From Limnoperna fortunei (taxonomy: Eukaryota > Mollusca > Bivalvia > Mytilida > Modiolidae), in the NCBI GenBank assembly GCA_944474755.1, contig OX104111.1, forward strand, positions 96,328,805-96,392,804: a stretch of 64,000 nt of DNA. The letters run 5' to 3'. Below the pieces are notes generated by a model. The model was not told where the DNA came from, searched no databases, and saw only the letters and a program-made list of their open reading frames with translations. Both the position numbers and the translations under genes were made by a program. Positions 9,771 through 19,040 of this stretch are shown here, piece after piece (the stretch's first letter is position 1; each line of letters starts with the position of its first letter).

Positions 9771-10180
9771 GTAGACTTGAAGATTGCATGATTCTATAAT
9801 TTATCTTTTGTTAATTTTTGTTTATGTATACCTTCAACCCTTCACGGGGTACCGGTATAACTGTGCTTTAATAATAAATAAATTATTTAAATTAAACGAG
9901 CACGAGTTTTATCTAATGGAATTGAGCGACACGATTTTTATATTTTTTTAAACCGATTATCTACTTTCTATAAATTATTATGGTTAATATTAAATTTTAC
10001 GAAAGGGGATGAATATCTGCCGTACATTTTGGACGTTTAGAGCTCCGGAGTGAAAATAAGCGATTTTTTTTCACAACTGATTTACGAGATTTACAGAGAA
10101 AATAAAATCTGTCACCCCTATATATACTGACAATTACTAAATATTCATATTGTGCAGTTACATAATAAAAGTAAATAAAA
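9771..10180. other. Unrecognised non-coding DNA
   Basis: No gene or RNA seen; includes a CACGGGGTACCGGTATAAC stretch near 9843. Confidence 0.5.
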
Positions 10181-10338
10181 AGATAACACGTGACATGGGC
10201 ATGATCACACTCCCATACCAATGAGTGGGATATCACGTGATATGGGCATGATCACACACCCAAAGTCCCATACCAAGGTGTGGGATATCACGTGACATGG
10301 GCATGATCACACAACCATACCAATGTGTGGGATATCAC
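10181..10338 (+). repeat. Short tandem repeat rich in palindromes
   Basis: Three units of about 50-65 bp, each with CACGTGAYATGGGCATGATC, then ACAC...CCATACCAA and GTGGGATATCAC. Unit junctions create the perfect palindrome TATCACGTGATA (10231-10242), with a CACGTG E-box core. The outer halves (GTGTGGGA / TCCCATACC) are also partly complementary. Confidence 0.85.
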
Positions 10339-11604
10339 ATTTTTAAAAACCAAGTAATAATTTTGTTTACCTAAAATTCCAAATAAAAAAACACTGGGTA
10401 TTGTTTCATGAAAACAAACATCCTATTTTGTTACTCCAGAATAAACTTTTAATTTTAACTCCCGACTCCACTCATAACTTTACTCCATGTTGCCCCTATG
10501 CAGTGTTCATAAAATTCAATTATTACTTTGTTCCTCTAGTAAGTTATGTAATTAAATCTGTTTTGCACTGAACTAAGATTAACATGAGATTAAGTCAGCC
10601 ACATATTCTCATATAATATGATCATATATCACACATTTTACTGAATAAACTGACACCATATTTTTCAGTTTGATCAGGAACATTACCGGTATATTCTAAT
10701 GTTCATAGTTTGATCTATGCTTTTTTGGTAAAAAACTTCAAATATCTTCAGACAGAAACTTATATGTCATATTATAAAGATATAATTGGTACCTTAATCT
10801 GTATCATTCCAAGATGTTGTTTGTGTATTGGAATAAATAAAACATTTTTATATAATCTATTTTAATGTCAATGTATCCCTTAATAAATATAAAAATAAAT
10901 ACAATATATACAAGTTCACATATACATTAACAATAACAGAAAAACAATATTTACTGGGAAAATGATATTCTTAGAAAAAAGGAATCTGACATGAAAAGTT
11001 AAAGTTCAAAACATTAAACAGATAACAAATCCTGTATTTTGATGTTAGTTTAAAAACCTAAGTTGAAAAATTAATAACCCAGTAAATAATTTAATTATTT
11101 TTGGACAAATGGTAAACTAAATAACTTTGTAAAATGTGCTTTGGGATTCTTGTTCTGTCTCTGCTACACATATCAGGCTTACTATAGATATGTATATGGT
11201 TGTATATTTAAATTTCATATAGCAGGCCCCATTTTCATAAAACTTCTCAAATAGAATTTTTTCTCCAAATCTTCGAGTTTTCTCCAATTTAAAATATTTC
11301 GGCAATCTGATTGGTCTATATTTGAGTTGAGGAGAACTTGAGTAAATACTCAAATTGGAGATGTTATAGGTCATACAATAATGTGCTATACAACAAGTGG
11401 AGAATACAGTGTAAATGCAGTAGATGTTGATGATTTCTGATTCAATGATAAATTACCTACAACAGGGACAATTCTTCCTGTAAATGGTTATTACTTTGAT
11501 AATGTACACAAACTGGCCACCCTAGCAGGAAAGCCTATATTAATAAAGCTTGCACCAAGATAGCTCTTCACATTTAATATATAATGATATTTTTTTATTT
11601 CTGA
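10339..11604. other. Unrecognised non-coding DNA
   Basis: AT-rich. A minus-strand frame at 11117-11374 has no recognisable domain. The stretch near 11220-11370 (GGCCCCATTTTCATAAAACT, then repeated CTCC/GGAG words) looks like a dispersed repeat but I cannot name or bound it. Confidence 0.45.
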
Positions 11605-12193
11605 TAGCTCCTGTTTGTTTGGTATGGAGGGAGCTACAAAGAGGTCCCATTACTAGTAATGGAGCAGGCCGGGAGTGATTCACACCCGAGGGTTTTATGC
11701 ATATAATCAGCTATAAACTGTTTCCCTGAATTACTACATACTTTTTTTATGTCTTTGAAGTTTAACTGATATTTCTACAGCACCTAATTCGTTAGTTTTA
11801 CTCTTTATTTGTAATCATGGCATTGTTGACAAAAATTCCAGAAGGGCATAATTTCTGAATCAATTTGGTAAAAAATGTTCATTCTGGATCAATGTTTCAG
11901 GATTCATTGCATTAGTTGGGTTCAAATTTTTACAGATGCGATTCTACAATTCTACACTCCACAATTTAAATTTTGTCAACAAAGCCATGAATACAAAAAA
12001 TGATTAAAATGATATAATTAGACATTGTAGAAATGTCAGCTGAAAGCGGAGAAAGGAAAAAGTATTTATTAAACAAAAACAGCAGTTTAATAGTGGAAAA
12101 TATGTATAAATCCTTAGAGAGGTTTTGCTCCATTATGAGTAATGGGACCTTTTTGTAGCTCCGTCCATAAAAAAAGAAAAGAAAAATGAGCTA
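11605..12193. repeat. About 590-bp foldback (long imperfect inverted repeat)
   Basis: Left arm 11605-11840 and right arm 11970-12193 are complementary over most of their length. Strong blocks are GAGCTACAAAGAGGTCCCAT (11631-11650) against ATGGGACCTTTTTGTAGCTC (12142-12161), CTGATATTTCTACA near 11767 against TGTAGAAATGTCAG near 12025, and CATGGCATTGTTGAC (11817-11831) against GTCAACAAAGCCATG. The arms flank a loop of about 130 bp. The outermost GAGCTA/TAGCTC words recur within each arm. No coding frame; a foldback or MITE-like element is likely. Confidence 0.78.
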
Positions 12194-12439
12194 CATTATT
12201 TTAGCTAGTATATAACCTGATGTAGAAATGGGAAGTAATATCACAGTACTGACAAGAAATGTACACAGAAAGTAGGAACTTGTAATCCAATAGTTACAAC
12301 TGAGAAGGTTTCCAGGGCATTAACCTTAAAATCAAATTTTGGAAGTTTTCAAAAAGAACCAGAGGCTCTTAAGAGCCTGTATCGCTCACCTGATTTCATA
12401 GGAAATGAAGATGGCATTTCCCTGATGTTAAAGTTAGTC

Positions 12440-13690
12440 CTGTAATTTTCAATAAACTTTAATTAGGACCATCCAAACAATATTACTGGAAAGCTTTGTT
12501 TCATTGGTTAACCGGTTGTATAGAGAAGATTTTTTTTATTTGCCCATAGGGTCCAATGTTAAACTAAGTCCTGCGGCGGTGGTGGCCATTTTGAATTTCC
12601 AATTGCCATAAAAAACATAAACTTTATAAAGGACCATCCAAACAATATTGCTAGTAAGTTTTTGTTTCAATTGATTAACCGGTTTCAGAGAAGAAGCCTT
12701 TAAAAACTTTTTCCCATAGGGTCCTATGTTAAACTAAGTCCTGCGGTAGCGGCCATTTTGAATTTCCAATTGCCATAAAAAACATAAACTTTATAGAGGA
12801 CCATCCAAACAATATTGCTAGTAAGTTTTTGTTTCCATTGATTAACTGGTTTCAGAGAAGAAGCCTTTAAAAACTTTTTCCCATAGGGTCCTATGTTAAA
12901 CTAAGTCCTGCGGTAGCGGCCATTTTGAATTTCCAATTGCCATAAAAAACATAAACTTTATAGAGGACCATCCAAACAATATTGCTAGTAAGTTTTGTTT
13001 TGATTGGTTAAACGGTTTCAGAGAAGAAGCCCTTTTAAACTTTTTTCTCATAGGGTTGAATGTTAAACCAAGTCCTGCGGTGACGGCCATTTTGAATTTC
13101 CGATTGGGATAAAAAAACATTAACTTTATAGAGGACCATCCAAACAATATTGCTAGTAAGTTTTGTTTCCATTGGTTGACCGGTTTCAGAAAAGAAGCCT
13201 TTCAAACTTTTTCCCATAGGGTCCTATGTTAAATTAAGTCCTGCGGTGGCAGCCATTTTGAATTTCCAATTGCCATAAAAAACACAAACTTTATAGAGGA
13301 CCATCTAAACAATATTGCTAGTAAGTTTTTGTTTCCATTGATTAACCGGTTTCAGAGAAGAAGCCTTTTAAAACTTTTTCCCATAGGGTTCTATGTTAAA
13401 CTAAGTCCTGCGGTGGCGGCCATTTTGAATTTCCAATTCCCATCAAAAACACAAACTTTATAGAGGACCATCCAAACAATATTGCTAGTAAGTTTTGTTT
13501 TGATTGGTTAAACGGTTTCAGAGAAGAAGCCCTTTTAAACTTTTTTCCCATAGGGTCCTATGTTAAACTAAGTCTTGAGGTGGCGGCCATATTGGTTTAC
13601 CAATCAAAATAAAAAACACAAACTTTGTAAAGGTCCATCCAATGAACATTATGGCCAAGTTTGGTTTCAATTGGCCAAGTGGTTTCAGAG
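12440..13690 (+). repeat. Internal tandem array of copy B, unit about 167 bp
   Basis: Seven units with spacing 166-170 bp, each containing CGGCCATTTTGAATTTCC, CATCCAAACAATATTGCTAG and GGTTTCAGAGAAGAAGCC. A few overlapping short frames (12896-13217, 13575-13796) run through it and are not genes. Confidence 0.9.
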
Positions 13691-13768
13691 AAGAAGATTA
13701 AAATGTAAAAAGTTTACAGACGCCGCAGACGACGACGACGACGACGACGGACGCAAAGTGATAACAAT

Positions 13769-13800
13769 AGCTCACATGACCCTTTGGGTCAGGTGAGCTA
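13769..13800. repeat. Terminal hairpin of copy B
   Basis: 15-bp stem with one mismatch and a 2-nt loop, next to a short A run. Confidence 0.88.
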
Positions 13801-13801
13801 A

Positions 13802-14280
13802 AAAAAAAATGTAGAAATGATGTTACCAGTAAAACATAAATCTGTAATATTTCGGACTATTTAACATATAACTATGAACCTCATCTCTGCACATGCTGAA
13901 AAATGGGTCACATCAAATATGTCTGATTTAGAATTTACAATGCAAAAATGGTAATTTAAAACAAAAACAGATAACAATGAAACAAAATGACAGAATGAAA
14001 CAATATTTGATTTTAATTTGACAGCACCACAACAGGACATGCCATTATATGTGATTGTATATAATGGTACCTTAACAACGTCTGATATTAATATTCTGCA
14101 TGAAGATTCTTAGAGTACATAAAATGACTTCAATTCTCTACAGTATAACACAATAATCAATAATGATGGTCGATCTCCCAATATAGAGTATAGAGACAAC
14201 TGTTTTAATGCATCATTAGCAACTATGTATATTAAAAGCTGTATAAATTAAGCATTATCTCTTGCAGTTGCCATTATATA
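13802..14280. other. Unrecognised non-coding DNA
   Basis: No gene, RNA or clear repeat seen. Confidence 0.5.
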
Positions 14281-14414
14281 ATTACTGACTTTGATATAGG
14301 TCGCTATCAGGATTTTTCAACCAGAGAAAATCTAATATTCACTGAGCTGCTACAGGTGGTGAATATACATATTTTGAGGGTTGAGAAATACCGATACCCC
14401 ATATCAGTCAGTAA
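14281..14414. repeat. 134-bp imperfect palindrome
   Basis: Left arm 14281-14342 (ATTACTGACT ... TTTTTCAACC ... TATTCAC) pairs with right arm 14359-14414 (GTGAATA ... GGGTTGAGAAATA ... CAGTCAGTAA) with several mismatches and small indels; the centre is a 16-nt loop. Possible MITE or foldback. Confidence 0.75.
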
Positions 14415-14700
14415 ATGTTTAATTACATGAATAAAAAAAAATCCTCATCTATTGTAGCAAATCTGCTAGCTGCAGACTTGTCCATTGTTGTTGACAAGAT
14501 TTTGTGTTACAAATGTGTACATGAATCAGGCCAGAAAACAATATTGGAATCCGCTTGACCATATGTGCAGCGGAATTGTACAGCAGTATAAACAACCCTT
14601 ATTTTGATGTAATTTTAGTACTGTTGTGATTAAACATGACCTGAAAAGTAGTTTTTAGACCAATCAAAAGCACACAAAGTTCTATTCACGTTATTTATAG

Positions 14701-14816
14701 GTTATTTACGTTTTTTGAAACGAGATGCATTTTCTCGTTCATATCTCATCGAAGGGAGACAGCCCTGAGATGAGATGACGAGAAAATGCATCGAGTTTCA
14801 GAAAACGTAAATAATC
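14701..14816. repeat. Inverted repeat with about 47-bp arms
   Basis: Arms 14701-14749 and 14770-14816 share TTATTTACGTTTT, then TGAAAC, GATGCATTTTCTCGT and TCTCAT in inverted order, with about four mismatches or indels. The loop is about 20 nt (GAAGGGAGACAGCCCTGAG). Confidence 0.88.
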
Positions 14817-14833
14817 TGTTTATCGCTGTTTTG

Positions 14834-14857
14834 TAACATTGTGACGTCACAGTGTTA
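14834..14857. repeat. 24-bp palindrome centred on TGACGTCA
   Basis: Complementary on both sides of GTGAC/GTCAC with one T-G mismatch. The centre is the CRE-type word TGACGTCA; function unknown. Confidence 0.85.
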
Positions 14858-14881
14858 CTTAACGACGTCTTGACAGCGAGC

Positions 14882-14899
14882 TGAGATGGGCCCATCTCA
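14882..14899. repeat. Perfect 18-bp palindrome
   Basis: TGAGATGGGCCCATCTCA reads the same on both strands. It lies 25 bp after the TGACGTCA palindrome. Confidence 0.95.
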
Positions 14900-15310
14900 A
14901 GCTAGTAGAGTGAGATGGAAAAATATCGCACACAAAGATCAAAGGAAAATACTACAAAATAGCGATAAGATATATATACCACTCACTGTGATAATTGAAC
15001 AAAGAATATATTGTTTAACAAAAATAATCAGAAAACATCAATTTATTCTGACCCAGCAAAATAAGGTATATAAATACTTGTATTCTCATCTAACTAGCAT
15101 TAATGTAAATATACAGAGTAAATAATTATAAATATTTAGCTAAAAGAATTTCTTATATTTCTAAATGAAATTTTTTCATATTAATATCATTAGACAGTGT
15201 GAGGTTTGCACATCAAAGGACTTTGTACTAGGCACAAATAAAATCAAACTGTAAATAGAATTACCAATTAGGTTTCATTTCAAAGTTTTAAGTTATTATT
15301 TGGCACTAAG
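14900..15310. other. Unrecognised DNA, possible 3' UTR on the minus strand
   Basis: No recognisable coding frame (the plus-strand frame 14886-15125 has no domain). A minus-strand AATAAA near 15041-15046 could serve the candidate terminal exon at 15311-15399. Confidence 0.35.
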
Positions 15311-15399
15311 CTAAAGTTGACAACAGGAAACACAAAGGGAGGTTACTCCAAATCTGTAGGTGAAAATGTTTCCAATTCTCTCTGCCTCTGAATTAAGCT
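15311..15399 (-). CDS. Candidate 3' terminal exon of an unidentified host gene
   Basis: Read on the minus strand, a pyrimidine-rich acceptor (TTATTCATTTTTATAG) ends at 15400. With the phase carried over from the exon at 15956-16042, the frame then continues as ELNSEAERIGNIF and so on for 29 residues to a TAG at 15311-15313. A minus-strand polyadenylation signal lies about 270 bp further on. The peptide matches nothing I recognise, and its end is cysteine-rich. Other frames of the same stretch are also open, so this exon is less certain than its upstream partner. Confidence 0.22.
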
Positions 15400-15955
15400 C
15401 TATAAAAATGAATAAAGATCAATTAAGCTTAGTTATACTAAATTAAGGAAATATTTTACTTTATATGGCAAAACAATATTTAATTAAATCATTGTTTGAA
15501 TTACTTGTAAAACATGAAACAATGATTACTAAAATGCTCATAAACAAACTTGGTGTACATTGTCTGTATGGACAAATATTCTCTTTTGAATTAATTTTTA
15601 AATTTTAATGGCACTCACTAATGGATCAACACTTCCCAAGACAATGTAAATATTTGCCATCATTTTTGTTTTTTGACATAGAACATTAAAAAATGTGTTT
15701 ATTAATAGAAATAGAAAGGTTTATAAGGCCAAGACTTACGAGTTAATAATCAACAATAATCTAAACAAATGCAGTGTATATTACAAAGTTATAGCACAGA
15801 ATCTGACTGAAAATTCATACACAAATTACAATTTGGGATGGCCATAATTCATCAAATTGTTTATTTTTTTGGAAAACAACACTCTCTGTAAGGCAAGCCA
15901 TTACAAGCCACATGGAGCCCTGGGTTATGAGATAACATCTGACATGTATATTTAC

Positions 15956-16042
15956 CTCTTTTAGACTGGAGAGTTGATTCAGTATCTGGTCCTGTCTCTG
16001 TGTAGGGTGATTCTTGACTAGAGATGGGTTCATAATAGGGTC
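15956..16042 (-). CDS. Candidate internal exon, tyrosine-rich cytoplasmic-tail-like peptide
   Basis: On the minus strand, the acceptor TTATATTTGACAG abuts 16042 and the donor GAG/GTAAATA follows 15956. The exon is 87 bp, a multiple of three, with one base of a split codon at each end (phase 1-1). The peptide is strongly coding-like: PYYEPISSQESPYTETG, then a short S/T/Q-rich stretch ending QSKR. Tyrosines in YEP and PYTET contexts resemble the intracellular tails of animal receptors, but I cannot assign a family. Flanking DNA is AT-rich and intron-like. Upstream exons are not visible before copy C or the satellite, so if this is a gene the rest lies beyond them. Confidence 0.42.
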
Positions 16043-16265
16043 CTGTCAAATATAATACTTCATTTGTTAAAGTGTATCTTGCAGAACACACATTATTTGT
16101 TCTATACAAATTAAATTTAATCAGATATCAGTGAGATGGTAACCACCTTTGTGGGCTCCGCCAACCTTGAGGTCAAGGTCAAAGGTCATCACCCATGGTA
16201 TGTGACACATTGCCTTGATATTATCTACCCACATACCAAATATCAAAAACATACCTCAAAAGATA
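16043..16265. other. Intron-like DNA with AGGTCA half-site repeats
   Basis: 16170-16188 contains three AGGTCA words, the first two adjacent and the third one base later, in GAGGTCAAGGTCAAAGGTCA. These match nuclear-receptor half-sites, but similar words occur in dispersed mollusc repeats, so regulatory function is not implied. Confidence 0.4.
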
Positions 16266-17700
16266 ACTAGAGGCTCCCAGGAGCCTGTATCGCTCACCTG
16301 AACCTGAAATAAAACAACCCTTTTTTATATAGAATTTCGTTCCTATTAGGAATTGACCAACACTTCTGCAAAAGTCATTAATTTTGACCTTTTAAGGGAA
16401 ATAACTCCTATAAGGAGGAGCTTTTGATGCTTAGGAGGGAGGTTCAATTGAAATTTGCTGTACCTGTTATACTTTTTTTAACTATCAGCCAAAAACTCCC
16501 TTGACCCCCCCCCCTTTCTATTTTAAGTCAACGTAGCTATGTAGGTAGTCAGCTGTAATGATTTGCAAAATTTTAGTAGAGGACATCCTAAAGATGATGT
16601 GTGCAATGTTTCAAAGCAGTCCTTTCATTGGTTAGAGGAGAAGATTTTTTAAAATCAATTAAAATTCATTAAAAAAAATGTTCTAAGAGAATTCCTAAAC
16701 GGTTAATCAGACAATCTGGACCCTAAAGTCATTTTTGTAGCCCTCATAGAGCAGAACAATTAAGCAATGCTAACTTTTTCTCCAGTTCTAAAAATTTTCA
16801 AGATTTTGTGGCAAAAATGTCAAAAATAATCAATTTCGACAATTAAAGGGCAATAACTCCTACAAGGACTCATCATACAACTTCGACACAATGGAGTGTT
16901 TTGTAGAGCTTTCGATGCTGATGAAGGCTGGTCTCTTCAGTTTTCCTGTATCTGTCATACTTTTCAAACTATAAGCCAAAAACTGTATTTTGACCCCCCC
17001 CACCCTGTTCTATTTTTAGCCATGTCAGCCATGTTGGTTAATCTGCGGCCATGGTTTGTGCAAACTTGGTTGAAGACATTTGACGGATAATGTGTAAAAA
17101 GTTTCAAAGCAGTACTTTCAGTGGTTTCAGAGGTGAAGATTTTTAAAAATCAAAACCGATTAAAAAAAACAGTTCAAGTGGAATAACTCTTAAACGGTTT
17201 ATCAGACAATCTTCACCCTAAAGACATTTTTGTAGCTCTCATAGAGCAGAACAATTAAACAATGCTAACTTTTTCTCTAGTTCTAATAATTTTCAAGATT
17301 TTGAGGCAAAAATGGCAAAAATCATCAATTTCGACAATTAAAGTGCAATAACTCCTACAAGGAGTCGTCATACGACTTTGACCCAATAGAGTGTTTTGTA
17401 GAGCTTTTGATGCTGAAGAAGGAAGGTCTCTTCGGTTTTCCTGTATCTGTAATACTTTTTGAACTATAAGCCAAAAACTGTATTTTGACCCCCCTGTTCT
17501 ATTTTTAGCCATGGCGACCATGTTTTTTTACGAATCAAAAATCCAAACGATAGTTTGGTAAAGGACATGCTAAGCAACAACCATACCAAGTTTGGTTGCA
17601 TTCTGTCAAGTGGTTTCAGAGAAGAAGATTTTTGAAAAGTTGAACGGACAGACGACGGACGACGGACGGACGACGGACGCCAAGTGACGGCAATAGCTTG
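16266..17700 (+). mobile_element. Hairpin-ended dispersed repeat, copy C
   Basis: Starts CTAGAGGCTCC with the hairpin AGGCTCC-CA-GGAGCCT (16270-16285), then GTATCGCTCACCTGAACCTG as in copy A. The interior has nearly three 480-500-bp units with AACTCCTACAAGGA, CCAAAAACTGTATTTTGACC and CCATG/GCCATG words. The right end has GACGGACGACGGACGCCAAG then GTGACGGCAATAGCTTGG; the AGGTGAGCT hairpin is missing, so that end is truncated or replaced. It is the inverted counterpart of copy A about 10 kb away. Short frames inside (16896-17090, 17255-17521) are not genes. Confidence 0.85.
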
Positions 17701-18176
17701 GACACGATTAGCTTCGCACGGGTGGACAGACAGACTGATCGGTATAGGGTGTCTGCCACAATGTGACGGGACCCTATTATTTAATTATTGGGTTTTTAAA
17801 ATGTTAACCATATAAAAATAAGCATCTAATGGGACAATGATACCCCACCACATTGTATTGTATTTAATATCCATGAACACTCAATGTTATCACATACTAC
17901 ATTATATGTAAAATTTCCAACAAGAAAAATCAGTTTTTTGCAGGTTTTTTGTCACAATAAAAATTTATTTGGATGTTGCTTCAAAATCAGTTAGAAAATG
18001 ATCTTTTCCAAACTTTTTGTCACAATAAAAATGTATTTTAATGTTGCAGGACAAAACAATATCCATACAATTTCAGATACTATAAATTTTATTTACACTC
18101 TCTGCAAAACAAGTGCGTAATGCTCAGCACAGCTCATACAAATAAATAGGATTTTCAGTTCTAGCCAGAGTTTGGT
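17701..18176. other. Unrecognised DNA left of the satellite
   Basis: No gene seen. A short duplication is present: TTTTTGTCACAATAAAAAT near 17945 and again near 18015. Confidence 0.55.
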
Positions 18177-18689
18177 CATGGTGTTATTGAATCTAATCTT
18201 TACTGCCAAGGTAAGGGTTGAGTTCTTTCTGCCTACATGGTGTTATTGAATTTAATCTTAACTGCCAAGGTAAGGGTTGAGTTCTTTCTGCCTACATGGT
18301 GTTACTGAATCTAATCTTAACTACCAAGGTAAGGGTTGAGTTCTTTCTGTCTACATGGTGTTATTGAATTTAATCTTAACTACCAAGGTAAGGGTTGAGT
18401 TCTTTCTGTCTACATGGTGTTATTGAATCTAATCTTTACTGCCAAGGTAAGGGTTGAGTTCTTTCTGTCTACATGGTGTTATTGAATCTAATCTTAACTG
18501 CAAAGGTAAGGGTTGAGTTCTTTCTGCCTACATGGTGTTATTGAATTTAATCTGAACTGGAAAGGTAAGGGTTGAGTTCTTTCTGCCTACATGGTGTTAT
18601 TGAATCTAATCTTAACTACCAAGGTAAGGGTTGAGTTCTTTCTGCCTACATGGTGTTATTGAATTTAATCTGAACTGGAAAGGTAAGGG

Positions 18690-19040
18690 TTGAGTTCTTT
18701 CTGCCTACACGGTGTTATTGAATCTAATCTTAACTACCAAGGTAAGAGTTGAGTTCTTTCTGTCTACATGGTGTTATTGAATCTAATCTTAACTGCAAAG
18801 GTAAGGGTTGAGTTCTTTCTGCCTACATGGTGTTATTGAATTTAATCTTAACTACCAAGGTAAGGGTTGAGTTCTTTCTGCCTACACGGTGTTATTGAAT
18901 CTAATCTTAACTACCAAGGTAAGAGTTGAGTTCTTTCTGTCTACATGGTGTTATTGAATCTAATCTTAACTGCAAAGGTAAGGGTTGAGTTCTTTCTGCC
19001 TACATGGTGTTATTGAATTTAATCTTAACTACCAAGGTAA
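18690..19040 (+). repeat. Three-monomer higher-order repeat (177 bp)
   Basis: The rare GTAAGAGTTGAG variant preceded by CACGGTG occurs at 18741 and 18918 (177 bp apart) and again at 19390 (eight monomers later), with the same neighbours each time. Confidence 0.75.

Larger units (their letters stand above)
12361..13801 (+). mobile_element. Hairpin-ended dispersed repeat, copy B
   Basis: Left end carries the perfect palindrome AGGCTCTTAAGAGCCT (12363-12378), then GTATCGCTCACCTG. Right end has (GAC)n at 13723-13752, GCAAAGTGATAACAATAGCTC and a hairpin TAGCTCACATGACCC (13769-13783) / GGGTCAGGTGAGCTA (13786-13800) with one mismatch. The interior is seven tandem units of about 167 bp, marked by AAGTCCTGCGG near 12566, 12736, 12903, 13070, 13236 and 13403, and a diverged AAGTCTTGAGG near 13570. 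It shares its ends and the last unit (GGTTTCAGAGAAGAAGATT) with copy C, although the internal period differs. Confidence 0.88.

Noticed and set aside
11117..11374. 85-codon minus-strand frame as a gene
   Set aside because: No domain, no splice or start context, and the sequence looks like part of a dispersed repeat.
12896..13796. Short frames in copy B, including one with a poly-Asp tract
   Set aside because: They follow the 167-bp tandem units and the GAC-triplet run of a dispersed repeat.
15815..16033. 72-codon minus-strand frame starting MNPSLVKNH
   Set aside because: It overlaps the candidate exon 15956-16042 in a different frame; the frame reading YYEPISSQESPYTET fits the splice sites better.
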